Assembly: GCA_021157555.1 (NCBI GenBank)
Contig: JAGGWL010000273.1
Location: 1 to 22,052, forward strand
DNA length: 22,052 nucleotides
Direction: 5' to 3'
From: Deltaproteobacteria bacterium
Lineage (GTDB): Bacteria > Desulfobacterota > Desulfobacteria > Desulfobacterales > BuS5
Below, in pieces: positions 14,778 to 22,052 of the stretch. The notes beneath the pieces were generated by a model. It saw only the letters and a program-made list of their open reading frames with translations. It had not been told where the DNA came from and ran no database searches. The position numbers were made by a program, and so were the translations under genes. Every line of letters begins with the position of its first letter. The stretch's first letter is position 1.

Positions 14778-16022
14778 TTAAATCAAGTCTGAACTATCAC
14801 TTCTTGTTGCGGGGAAACTAATCCTTACCTCGGTTCCCACTCCTCGGGTTGAGGATATTTTTACTTCGCCGCCATGACCGGCAACAATCTGGCTCACAAA
14901 AGACAATCCCATGCCGGCACCCTGCATTTTTGAGGTATAGAAAGGTTCAAAAACCCTGGGGATATCCTCCTTGACAATACCAATACCATGATCACGTAAA
15001 GAGATAATAATCCACTTCCCCTCCCACCATGTCGATATGGTTATGACTCCTTTTTGGTCCATGCTTTCTTGAGCATTAGAGAGAACACGTATCAATGCTT
15101 CCTTCATAAGTTCCTTATCAACATAAATTTCAGGATTCCCAGACATTGATTTGATCTTTACTTCCGTGGCGACTTCTTGCTGATTTTTCCTCCAACCATG
15201 AACAGCGTTTTTAAGAAGGTCAGAGAGATTTACTTGTTTTAACTCCGGTTCAGGTAAGGATGTATACCGTTCCACTTCCACAACCATTTTTCCAAGTCTT
15301 GCAGTTTCTTGCAAGATTACATCGACATATTTACCGCTCAGTTGATCAGAAGGCAGCATTTTCTTTAATCGCCTGGCAAAGCCTCCAATGGCCATCACCG
15401 GATTGCGAACCTCGTGAGCAACGGCATGAGAAAGTTGTCCCATGGCAGCAAGACGTTCGGTACGAAGGAGTTTAGCCTGAGTTTCCTTTAATTCGGCTTT
15501 GGTCAGAACAAAGTTTTCCTTTAATCTGCCATACAGCTTAGCATTCTCCATAGCGATTCCGACCTGACCGGCAACAATGAACAAAACCTCACGCATATTT
15601 TCGTCCAAAGAAGCAACCCTTTTGCAGTTGAGAACCTGGATCACCCCGAGAATCCGTCCTTTATTTTTTATAGGAACGGCAACAATGGACTTTGTCTGAA
15701 AACCGGTAATATCATCCACCATGGAATTAAAGCGGCCATCCTTTTTTGTGTCCGAAATGACAATCATCTCACCCGTGCTAGCAACACTTCCGGCAATCCC
15801 TTCCCCCATTTTTATCCTTATTTTCTTGATGTTACCGTGTGGATCATATCGCGCTAGACGGAAAAAAAGCTCGTTTTTTTCCTTATCCAATTCAAAGATG
15901 GAACATACCTCGGCCTCCATCAACTCTTCTATCAAAAGCATGGAATTACTTAGAACGTCATCAATATCGAGTGATGAGTTTATAATCGAGGAAAACTGAG
16001 CAATTGTTTTTATCTCTTTCAT
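14778..16022 (-). CDS. GAF-domain sensor histidine kinase (orphan)
   Basis: The 414-aa soluble protein has a GAF domain (about 12-160, with GEGIAGSVASTGE and VPIKNKGRILGVIQV), a coiled-coil linker (165-195), and a dimerisation/phospho-acceptor helix with His203 in AVAHEVRNPVMAI. The HATPase domain carries N box LSNAQES, G1 DHGIGI, F box FEPFYTSK and G2 GAGMGLSFV. All catalytic motifs are intact, so it should autophosphorylate. There is no TM helix or signal peptide, so it senses a cytoplasmic ligand through GAF. No response regulator gene is adjacent, so its partner lies elsewhere. It is transcribed alone, convergent with the sigma factor operon. A possible extended -10 (TGCTATAAT) lies about 115 bases upstream. 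Confidence 0.95.
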   Translation of the reverse strand: MKEIKTIAQFSSIINSSLDIDDVLSNSMLLIEELMEAEVCSIFELDKEKNELFFRLARYDPHGNIKKIRIKMGEGIAGSVASTGEMIVISDTKKDGRFNSMVDDITGFQTKSIVAVPIKNKGRILGVIQVLNCKRVASLDENMREVLFIVAGQVGIAMENAKLYGRLKENFVLTKAELKETQAKLLRTERLAAMGQLSHAVAHEVRNPVMAIGGFARRLKKMLPSDQLSGKYVDVILQETARLGKMVVEVERYTSLPEPELKQVNLSDLLKNAVHGWRKNQQEVATEVKIKSMSGNPEIYVDKELMKEALIRVLSNAQESMDQKGVITISTWWEGKWIIISLRDHGIGIVKEDIPRVFEPFYTSKMQGAGMGLSFVSQIVAGHGGEVKISSTRGVGTEVRISFPATRSDSSDLI

Positions 16023-16277
16023 GGCTCTATCTTTAGAGGGTGAGCTGAAAAGGAATACATTTTAACACTTTTCCTAACACGTTGTTTTGGCATACTTCAA
16101 GAAAAATACCATGAAACTTGCAGGGTTAACCAAGATTATAGCAGGAACAAGAAGGTAGCACTAAAGAAAGGGGGGGGGGAAATAAAACTCCCCCCAACCG
16201 CCCTGGACTTAAAGTCAATGTACCACAATACAGGCCAACCATCATCGAAAGCTTAATAAACAAAAAAATTCTGCTTT

Positions 16278-16316
16278 ACAGGCGTTTTACTTGTTACTTA
16301 CACAGGCGTTTTACTT
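16278..16316 (+). repeat. Two 15-bp direct repeats, 24-bp period
   Basis: ACAGGCGTTTTACTT occurs identically at 16278-16292 and 16302-16316. The spacing of 24 bases is a little over two helical turns. The pair lies about 60 bases before the predicted -35 box of the cyclase operon and could be an activator site. Confidence 0.6.
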
Positions 16317-16374
16317 CTTGCTGTTCTTCGAATTGTTTGCTAATGTTTATTCTAGCATTTTTCCCCTGATTTAA

Positions 16375-16404
16375 TTGAGTTTTTCAGTAAAACCAATGTA
16401 TTAA
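16375..16404 (+). promoter_or_regulatory. Possible sigma-70 promoter for the cyclase operon
   Basis: TTGAGT (16375-16380) and TATTAA (16399-16404) are 18 bases apart on the plus strand, about 110 bases before the cyclase start codon. The match is fair rather than strong; it is the best one seen in this region. Confidence 0.4.
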
Positions 16405-16514
16405 AGGTAGTCGAATATATGCCAAGAAGGCTGATGGTGATTTCGAAGCACACCTTAGAGACTGAATCAGCAAACAAACAACATTTTCAACAGCAAGAAA
16501 AGAGAACGTAAAGT

Positions 16515-17471
16515 ATGTCGAGACCTTACTTTGAATGGATCGATGAAAATCAAAAAAAATGTCGCCTTGAAATAATGGATAAAGTCTTCATTGGGCGCGT
16601 TTGCATGGGCATTGATAAGACAAAGCGTATCATCGTGAAGCATAGACTGGCTTCCCGGGATCATGCAGTGATCACTCTGATCGGCTCACGCCTCCAAATT
16701 ACGGACAGGAGCAAGAATGGCACCTGGGTAAACAATGTTCGCTTGACGGCAGGTTCATCTCATTATCTTACAGATGGCGATAAAATCCAGGTAGGTGAAA
16801 CAGTGATCCAAGTAAGGTCCCCTGATCTTGTAACCAAGGACAAAGAAAATATAGATACAAATATAGAAAGAACCATAGTTACGCCCATGAATGTAATTGT
16901 AACCAATTTAGTCGCCGATGTCAGGGGATTCTCCAGTATGACACAAACGGAGGATTCTTCTCAGGTCTATGCACTCATGAAGGAAATAATTAGTACGTTC
17001 AGCAATATCGTATACGATTATAAAGGCACCATCAAGGATTACGTTGGTGACGCAGTCTATGCTTTCTGGGACCATCGTTTTGTGCCAAGCACGGAGCAGG
17101 CGGTATTGGCTTGTCAGGCTGCTTTCAAACAGGCCCAGTCCGTGAACCATATCCGCGACAAGTTATCCGGCACAAATCCGGCAGTTGAACATTTGCGTCT
17201 GGGATGGGGGATCACAACTGGTAAAGTTACCATGTCACATTATGGATCAAGAGCCATTGATATGGCCCTGGTAGGTGACTGCACCAACTTGGCGTTTCGG
17301 CTGTCCGACATCGCTAACAAGGATGTCCCCAGCGAAATTGTCATTTGCTCTAAAACTGCCGAGCTTATCCGCGATACACAGCTGGAGATATTTGATCTGG
17401 GATTTGTTTCTGTCCGGGGACGCAGCGGCAAGGAACATGTTTTCGGAATCAAGCAAACTGAAAAAATCTGA
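16515..17471 (+). CDS. FHA-domain class III nucleotide cyclase
   Basis: The 318-aa cytoplasmic protein joins an FHA domain (about 25-100: Gly27-Arg28, SRDH 47-50, Asn68-Gly69) to a class III adenylate/guanylate cyclase domain (about 126-312). Metal-binding Asp135 (VADVRGFS) and Asp179 (YVGDAVYAFW) and the catalytic Asn258 and Arg262 (TNLAFRL) are in place. The position normally held by the substrate-selecting Lys (three residues before the second GD) is Asp175, with Lys174 next to it. The Thr/Asp position before the later GD is Ala251. ATP specificity is therefore uncertain, and activity itself may be altered. FHA domains bind phospho-threonine, so activity may be switched by a Ser/Thr kinase. 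The next gene begins about 100 bases later on the same strand. Confidence 0.92.
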   Translation: MSRPYFEWIDENQKKCRLEIMDKVFIGRVCMGIDKTKRIIVKHRLASRDHAVITLIGSRLQITDRSKNGTWVNNVRLTAGSSHYLTDGDKIQVGETVIQVRSPDLVTKDKENIDTNIERTIVTPMNVIVTNLVADVRGFSSMTQTEDSSQVYALMKEIISTFSNIVYDYKGTIKDYVGDAVYAFWDHRFVPSTEQAVLACQAAFKQAQSVNHIRDKLSGTNPAVEHLRLGWGITTGKVTMSHYGSRAIDMALVGDCTNLAFRLSDIANKDVPSEIVICSKTAELIRDTQLEIFDLGFVSVRGRSGKEHVFGIKQTEKI

Positions 17472-17569
17472 CGAGTTGCAACCGAAAAGGTCTGTTTTGG
17501 CTACATGGAAACACTTCGCCGGCCAAATGGATTTATTTGCCCATTAGGGACTACGCTAACGGAAATAAA

Positions 17570-18931
17570 GTGAATACCACCCCAAAAAAAATCAAAATAA
17601 AAACGCTTATAATTTTATTTTTAGCACTTTATTTTTCAGTCGTTTATGCAACTACGGCTACGAGTAAATGCATAAAAGGCGATTGCGCCAATGGCCAAGG
17701 GAAATATACATACCCTGATGGTTCTGTATATGTAGGCCAATGGGAAAATGATAAGTTTAATGGGCAGGGAACTTTTACCTATTCTGACGGTTCTGTATAC
17801 ACAGGACAATGGAAAAATGGCCAGAGGAATGGCCAGGGAACTTTTACCCGTCTTAGCGGCTCAAAATATCAAGGCCGATGGAAAAATGACAAGTTTGATG
17901 GGCAGGGAATTTATATTTATCGTGATAATTCTAAATATATCGGTCAATGGAAAAACAATATGAGGAATGGACCAGGAACTTACACATCTTCCAGCGGCGC
18001 TAAATATCAAGGCCAATGGAAAAATGGTAAGTTGATTGGGAAAGGTATATTAATCACTTCTGACGGTAATAAATTTGTAGGTCAGTTCAATAAGGATGGA
18101 AAACTTATTGGAAGGTACATACCCTTGGTAAAAACTAAGGCCAGGGAGAAAACTGAAACTAAGAAAACGGCTCGAGTAAAAACCGACACCAAAACTACGG
18201 CTGTTCCAGGCAAGAAGATCCTTACCGGCCCGAACGGCATGAAATTCGTCTACATAGCACCGGGCAACTTCATGATGGGGAGCCCTGAAGGAGAAGGCGG
18301 CAGATACGATAATGAGATGCAACACCAGGTGACATTGACCCATGGGTTTTACATGCAGATTACTGAGGTAACCCAAGGACAGTGGAAGGCTTTGATGGAG
18401 GATAACCCCTCGTTCTTCAATGGCTGTGGAAATGACTGCCCTGTTGAACAAGTATCCTGGAATGATGCACAGCAATTCATCTGGAGACTTAATCAGTTGG
18501 AAGGAGCCAAGAAGTATAGGCTCCCAACCGAAGCCGAGTGGGAATATGTTTGCCGTGCCGGGAGTACTACAGCTTTTTCATCTGAGGGGATAACGGAGCT
18601 TGAATGCTCTCATAACTCCAACCTGACTGACATTGCCTGGTTCTGTGGCAACTCAGCCAAAACAACTCATCCTGTTGCCCAAAAAAAAGCCAATGCTTGG
18701 GGATTGTATGATATGCATGGCAATGTTTCTGAGTTGTGCCGGAACTGGTATGGGGAATACCCTCCCAATCAGATAACCAACCCTCCAGGTCCCGCCTCAG
18801 GCATTGACCGCATAGTTCGTGGCGGTGGATGGAATGACCATGGCCGTCATTGCCGCTCAGCATGTCGCGGAGCTATCTCCTCCGGGCAAAGCATCTATAA
18901 CATGGGTTTCCGCCTTGTCAGGATGCCTTAA
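17570..18931 (+). CDS. Exported MORN-repeat and SUMF1-domain fusion protein
   Basis: From a GTG start at 17570 the 453-aa protein has a signal peptide (KTLIILFLALYFSVVYA) and six or so MORN repeats (about 36-181; repeated YxGQWKNxxxNGxGTF units). A basic Thr/Lys linker follows, then a SUMF1/formylglycine-generating-enzyme-like domain (about 217-452: FMMGSPEGEGG, TEVTQGQW, RLPTEAEWEYVCRAG, GLYDMHGNVSEL, VRGGGWND, final NMGFRLVR). The segment after GGGWND keeps one Cys at the place of the second active-site Cys of true FGE, but the first is Asp. It is therefore probably a binding or structural domain, not an oxidase. A TTG at 17537 is an alternative start, but the signal peptide favours GTG. 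It follows the FHA-cyclase and ends convergent with the VWA-FHA gene. Confidence 0.88.
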   Translation: MNTTPKKIKIKTLIILFLALYFSVVYATTATSKCIKGDCANGQGKYTYPDGSVYVGQWENDKFNGQGTFTYSDGSVYTGQWKNGQRNGQGTFTRLSGSKYQGRWKNDKFDGQGIYIYRDNSKYIGQWKNNMRNGPGTYTSSSGAKYQGQWKNGKLIGKGILITSDGNKFVGQFNKDGKLIGRYIPLVKTKAREKTETKKTARVKTDTKTTAVPGKKILTGPNGMKFVYIAPGNFMMGSPEGEGGRYDNEMQHQVTLTHGFYMQITEVTQGQWKALMEDNPSFFNGCGNDCPVEQVSWNDAQQFIWRLNQLEGAKKYRLPTEAEWEYVCRAGSTTAFSSEGITELECSHNSNLTDIAWFCGNSAKTTHPVAQKKANAWGLYDMHGNVSELCRNWYGEYPPNQITNPPGPASGIDRIVRGGGWNDHGRHCRSACRGAISSGQSIYNMGFRLVRMP

Positions 18932-18949
18932 CATTTTATTAATCGCTAA

Positions 18950-18965
18950 TGCGGGTAGACCCGCA
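18950..18965. terminator. Stem-loop 1 between convergent genes
   Basis: TGCGGG (18950-18955) pairs with CCCGCA (18960-18965) around a TAGA tetraloop, 18 bases past the SUMF1 gene stop. No T-run follows. It acts together with the next hairpin at most. Confidence 0.5.
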
Positions 18966-18987
18966 AATAAGTGACTCTTATCAGAAC

Positions 18988-19013
18988 GTTTTCTTGCCAA
19001 AAAACAAGAAAAC
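18988..19013. terminator. Stem-loop 2 between convergent genes
   Basis: GTTTTCTTG (18988-18996) pairs perfectly with CAAGAAAAC (19005-19013) around an 8-base loop. It lies between the convergent SUMF1 and VWA-FHA genes, 13 bases from the stop codon of the latter, and could terminate either transcript. Confidence 0.55.
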
Positions 19014-19026
19014 AACCTGTAAGGCA

Positions 19027-20334
19027 CTAATCTTCTTTTGGATCATTGACACGTCGAAAAACGGTTTTATCCACAACGGTTTCATCAAAATCTCTCACCG
19101 GCATAACAAATTCAAACTCATAGTCGTCAAAAGATATCTTGTCGCCGTGATTAAGCTTCATTTCATCGACAATCTGCTTGCCATTTAAAAAAGTGCCGTT
19201 TGAACTGCCCTGGTCAATAATCCAGTAAGAAAAATTCTTATATACTATGGTAGCATGCTGGCGGCTGATGGTCGCTTGATCGATAACGATGTCATTCATT
19301 TGATGTTTACGACCTATCTTAGTCACCTTTTTGTTGATTTTATAAATATCCTTCTCAGTGGCCCCGCTCACATCCCTAATTGAGGCCTCAGGGAGGAGCT
19401 CGCCGGTTACGCCAACATGACCTTCAGCCATAGTGGAGGTAGTGCTTGGCTTCCGTCGGGATCGAAATAGGAAAAACACAACTATGACGCCAAAGGTCGC
19501 CAGGACGATCAATATGATGATCGGCAAGCTTGATTTTTTCGGCTTAACTGGAGTGGGGGTAGGCTCTGGTGCCTCAGTTACATATATAGGTGATTTTTCT
19601 ATTTCTGGTTTGGGAGGCTCTTCCGATACAAGAGGAGCTTCCGTTAACGGCTGACTGACCGGTTGAACCGATTCCGGTTTCATGTCCATGATAAGTTGGT
19701 AAATCCGAGAAAACACTTCAGGGATTTCTTCTGGTGTAAGTACTCGAAAATACTTGCCTTTGGTTTTCTGTGCCAGGGATTGAATTAATTCAAAATCGGC
19801 CAACTTGGTAAATGCAATGCCGAATATCTTAATCCCTTGCGCAGCAGCATCTTCGGCCAGATTTTCCCGCAGCCATCTGGTCTTGTCTATGTCGCGAATT
19901 TTATCGCCGGTATCTACAATCCCGTCGGTAATAAATATAATGAATTTTTGGGATTCTTCCTGTCCTTTGGTCTTTAATTCATAGATCGCCCGCTCCATGG
20001 CAGCAGGAATGTTGGTAAACTGACCTTGATAGTCTATATCGAAATTCGATAGTATGTCTTCCTTTGTCACCTCAGATACGGTTGTCAGCGGAACTGCCAG
20101 ATTAACGCGATGATCGAAGATAAGAACAGCTACCTGGGTACCATCATCGTGTAGGTTTTTAACAAACTCGGTAGCCGCATTTTTGGTCACAAAATGAGGA
20201 TCTCCTTTTTTCATACTCCCGGAGTTATCAATCATAAGAACTATATCTTTCGGTACCGTCAAAGCAAAGGCATTGCCGCAACACAAAAGCATAAAAGCAA
20301 ACGCAACCATTGATAGAAAAGTATATATTTTCAT
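19027..20334 (-). CDS. Membrane protein with periplasmic VWA and cytoplasmic FHA domains
   Basis: The 435-aa protein has a signal peptide (1-24, ending NAFA) and a von Willebrand A domain (about 28-215). Its MIDAS motif is complete: DNSGS (Asp36, Ser38, Ser40), Thr107 and Asp137 in ITDG. A Pro/Glu-rich linker (220-267), one TM helix (about 269-290) and an FHA domain (about 335-410: Gly341-Arg342, SRQH 357-360, SSNGT 377-381) follow. The tail DETVVDKTVF holds Thr419 and Thr424 in acidic context, like phospho-sites read by FHA domains. The predicted topology is VWA outside and FHA inside, so it could link a periplasmic protein interaction to phospho-threonine signalling. It follows two permease genes with a 12-base gap and is likely co-transcribed with them. 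AAGG precedes the ATG. Confidence 0.9.
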   Translation of the reverse strand: MKIYTFLSMVAFAFMLLCCGNAFALTVPKDIVLMIDNSGSMKKGDPHFVTKNAATEFVKNLHDDGTQVAVLIFDHRVNLAVPLTTVSEVTKEDILSNFDIDYQGQFTNIPAAMERAIYELKTKGQEESQKFIIFITDGIVDTGDKIRDIDKTRWLRENLAEDAAAQGIKIFGIAFTKLADFELIQSLAQKTKGKYFRVLTPEEIPEVFSRIYQLIMDMKPESVQPVSQPLTEAPLVSEEPPKPEIEKSPIYVTEAPEPTPTPVKPKKSSLPIIILIVLATFGVIVVFFLFRSRRKPSTTSTMAEGHVGVTGELLPEASIRDVSGATEKDIYKINKKVTKIGRKHQMNDIVIDQATISRQHATIVYKNFSYWIIDQGSSNGTFLNGKQIVDEMKLNHGDKISFDDYEFEFVMPVRDFDETVVDKTVFRRVNDPKED

Positions 20335-20346
20335 TGCATCAATACC

Positions 20347-21489
20347 TTATATCCGTTTATAACGCGAAAAGCTTAGCTTTATAATCGGAAGTATAGCCCC
20401 CAAATACCCTAAGATAATAGCCAATATCACTCCCTTTAGGACTGCAGAAGATTTTATTTTCAATATGATAGTTGCCAGCTGCAGATTTACGGTCATGCCG
20501 CTAAAGGCCATTGCGATGACACCTCCAATGATTCCGGCCACAACAGAGACAATAAAAATTTCAAAAAGCATGCCGAAAAATATCCTGAGCTTAGAAACAC
20601 CACTATTGGACAATATATGTATGTCTTCAGTTCTTTTCATAAGAAAACTGTGAGAGATATTCATGATAAAAAAGAGCAGACATATAACAATAACAGCAGC
20701 CTTGATCTTGCCCACCAGAACAGCCATCTTGAACATTTTGGCAAGTTTTCCCCAATATTGTTTTTCCGGCAGGGCCATGATTGCAGGAGCATCAGGAAAT
20801 TCGTCGTGAAGCAGCCCAAAAGCCCGGTTAACATACCCGATCAGCTTGGGAATATTCTTGGGGCTATCCGCCTTTATCTCGATATATGAATAGGTTCCCC
20901 TAGCAGACACTTCTTTAAAATCTTCCATCCGCACCAGTGCTCCGGCCTCGGCAGGATCACCCCTTGCCTTAAATATCCCGACAACCTTCCATTTTTTGTT
21001 TTCAAGGGAGAGGATATCTCCCACCTTATATGATTCGCCCAGTCTTTTTGAGACCAGACGACCTATTAATATGTCATATTTATCCTTGAGCCTTCTTCCT
21101 TGAACTACCTTGAAAGTATTCCCCCTTAACTTATAAAAAATATCCGTTATTCCTCTCAGCATCAAAAATTTCTTACCAAAAACGGATGACATCTGGAGAT
21201 AGGGTGAAACAAGTGGTTCATTACCTTGTTTCTTGACATGAGGAGCAGTCTTAACAAATTGGTATAAATCTTCATCCACCCTTGAAAAAGCCACCTTCAA
21301 ATTATCCTTTTCCATAATAAGAACCGAGTCATTAAAGCCGTAGTTCTTTATCGCCATGAATGCAGACTTATTTGCTGTGGGAAAGACAATATAGGCTACC
21401 ACGGCCGATATCAGCAATATTATATTGACAATTACGCTTTTCTTATCACGCAAAATGTTCCTCAAACTATATTTCAGCATCAAATTCAT
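20347..21489 (-). CDS. FtsX-like ABC transporter permease
   Basis: The 380-aa protein has an N-terminal TM helix (about 19-37), a periplasmic region (about 40-260) and three C-terminal TM helices (about 263-285, 305-332 and 352-372). It shows weaker family motifs than the permeases at the left, but KRTEDIHILSNSGVSKLRI before the second C-terminal helix corresponds to the FtsX-type coupling segment. It starts within the end of the preceding permease gene (ATGA overlap at 21489-21486), a sign of tight coupling. It likely pairs with that protein in one transporter. The ATPase is not in the window and may lie past the right edge. Its link to the VWA-FHA gene 12 bases downstream suggests the latter helps the transporter work or be regulated. 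Confidence 0.85.
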   Translation of the reverse strand: MNLMLKYSLRNILRDKKSVIVNIILLISAVVAYIVFPTANKSAFMAIKNYGFNDSVLIMEKDNLKVAFSRVDEDLYQFVKTAPHVKKQGNEPLVSPYLQMSSVFGKKFLMLRGITDIFYKLRGNTFKVVQGRRLKDKYDILIGRLVSKRLGESYKVGDILSLENKKWKVVGIFKARGDPAEAGALVRMEDFKEVSARGTYSYIEIKADSPKNIPKLIGYVNRAFGLLHDEFPDAPAIMALPEKQYWGKLAKMFKMAVLVGKIKAAVIVICLLFFIMNISHSFLMKRTEDIHILSNSGVSKLRIFFGMLFEIFIVSVVAGIIGGVIAMAFSGMTVNLQLATIILKIKSSAVLKGVILAIILGYLGAILPIIKLSFSRYKRI

Positions 21490-22052
21490 TTGACCTTCAT
21501 CCCATCGGAGTTTTTATATGCCGTTAAAATGATTGGTATTACTGCAAAAAATAAAATTGAGCATATTGAGACAATCACGATTGGTGGCGTAACTGCAACA
21601 GGGGGGAGGATGGCATGCTCCCCACCGATGGTAGGCTGCTTTATCCAGACAAAAAATGCAAGCAAACTGCCACATATTCCCGATATTAATACGGCCAGAA
21701 CCGGTTCAATAAAAAACAGGGCAAATATTTTGGCTCTGGCGAACCCCACCATTTTTAATATCCTGATCTCATTGCGCCTGTTTTTAAGGCAAAATTCGGC
21801 GCCGTTTGCGATTAAAGCAAATAAAAACAGGGCGCATAAAACAGTCAAAACCCGCATGTTCTTGCCAAAAGACCCCATCTGTTTCTCAGCCATTCCCCAA
21901 AATTCTGTTTCAGATTTACAACTAATACCCGCGGGATGGTCTGCAAGTAATTGTTCAACCGTCTTTGAAACTTCTATTTTATTTTCAGGGGAGTCAATTT
22001 TAATGGTGATTGCCGTAAAATACCCTTCCTTCTTTACGAGCTGCTGCATATA
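21486..22052 (-). CDS. FtsX-like ABC transporter permease, C-terminal part, cut by right edge
   Basis: The visible part (about 188 codons) contains a stretch of periplasmic domain and then the three C-terminal TM helices of an FtsX permease. The cytoplasmic motif NRRNEIRILKMVGFARAKI (starting near 21770) is typical of the family. The reading frame stays open to the window edge. The ATG at 22049 is unlikely to be the real start, because the full family length is about 380-400 aa and the N-terminal TM helix is absent. Its stop overlaps the start of the next permease (ATGA). It is probably one half of a permease pair. Confidence 0.85.
   Translation of the reverse strand, partial: YMQQLVKKEGYFTAITIKIDSPENKIEVSKTVEQLLADHPAGISCKSETEFWGMAEKQMGSFGKNMRVLTVLCALFLFALIANGAEFCLKNRRNEIRILKMVGFARAKIFALFFIEPVLAVLISGICGSLLAFFVWIKQPTIGGEHAILPPVAVTPPIVIVSICSILFFAVIPIILTAYKNSDGMKVK

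Larger units (their letters stand above)
16023..16514. other. Divergent intergenic region between histidine kinase and cyclase genes
   Basis: These 492 bases hold a minus-strand TGCTATAAT (16143-16135, extended -10 candidate for the histidine kinase), a run of ten G followed by six C (16170-16195) able to form a G/C hairpin, two direct repeats (16278-16316) and a plus-strand sigma-70-like promoter (16375-16404). A 30-codon frame (16419-16511) ends just before the cyclase gene. No long gene is present on either strand. Confidence 0.55.

Noticed and set aside
16419..16511. 30-codon frame ending 3 bases before the FHA-cyclase start
   Set aside because: It could be a leader peptide, but the upstream AAAGG is weak and poorly spaced, the product is unremarkable, and 30 codons easily arise by chance.
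18050..18863. Antisense open frames of 141 and 98 codons over the SUMF1 part
   Set aside because: They are shadows of a gene with clear MORN and SUMF1 motifs on the plus strand.
18220..18931. Active formylglycine-generating enzyme (sulfatase maturation)
   Set aside because: The first catalytic Cys position is Asp after GGGWND and no sulfatase gene is nearby, so catalytic FGE function is not supported.
1..22052. Anti-phage defence island or CRISPR array
   Set aside because: No nuclease, helicase, reverse transcriptase, restriction-modification or spacer-repeat pattern was seen. The kinase, cyclase and FHA genes fit envelope signalling better.

Overview
The window looks like part of a chromosome of an AT-rich, Gram-negative, deltaproteobacterial-type organism (Desulfobacterota or a relative). 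This is inferred from gene content: outer-membrane beta-barrels, lipoproteins with lipoboxes, a Hanks-type Ser/Thr kinase, FHA proteins, MORN and SUMF1 domains and FtsX-type exporters. No rRNA, tRNA, CRISPR array, phage or intact mobile element was seen.

Region 1 (1-5172, minus strand) reads as one operon for a trans-envelope ABC export system. In transcription order it holds an FtsX/LolC-E-like permease, a small unknown protein, an outer-membrane barrel with three 12-residue VRYG repeats at its mature N-terminus, a LolD/MacB-type ATPase, a second homologous permease, and the start of an exported protein cut by the left edge. Region 2 (5173-5848) holds a decayed IS5-type transposase remnant. 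Region 3 (5849-8223, minus) is a cell-wall pair, a LysM/TPR lipoprotein and a NodB polysaccharide deacetylase, driven by a near-consensus sigma-70 promoter. A 41-codon ORF lies between promoter and deacetylase.

Region 4 (8400-12339, plus) encodes a two-TM sensor-like protein, a Ser/Thr kinase whose sensor half is a paralogue of that protein, and an alginate-export-like barrel, followed by a strong hairpin. Region 5 (12507-14584, plus) is an envelope-stress or metal-stress module: a Met-rich Spy/CpxP-like protein behind an ECF-type promoter, an ECF sigma factor, a single-TM putative anti-sigma factor and a membrane-anchored Spy-like protein. The last three match CnrH, CnrY and CnrX in size and topology. 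Region 6 (14778-16022, minus) is an orphan GAF histidine kinase.

Region 7 (16375-18931, plus) encodes an FHA/class III nucleotide cyclase with unusual substrate-site residues and an exported MORN-SUMF1 fusion. Region 8 (19027-22052, minus) converges on it. It encodes two FtsX-like permeases, one cut by the right edge, and a protein predicted to have a periplasmic VWA domain, a TM helix and a cytoplasmic FHA domain.

The kinase, the two FHA proteins and the cyclase suggest, by inference, a phospho-threonine and cyclic-nucleotide signalling neighbourhood concerned with the cell envelope. The most distinctive items are the CnrYXH-like module, the VWA-TM-FHA protein beside permeases, the atypical cyclase, and the VRYG-repeat barrel in the ABC operon.
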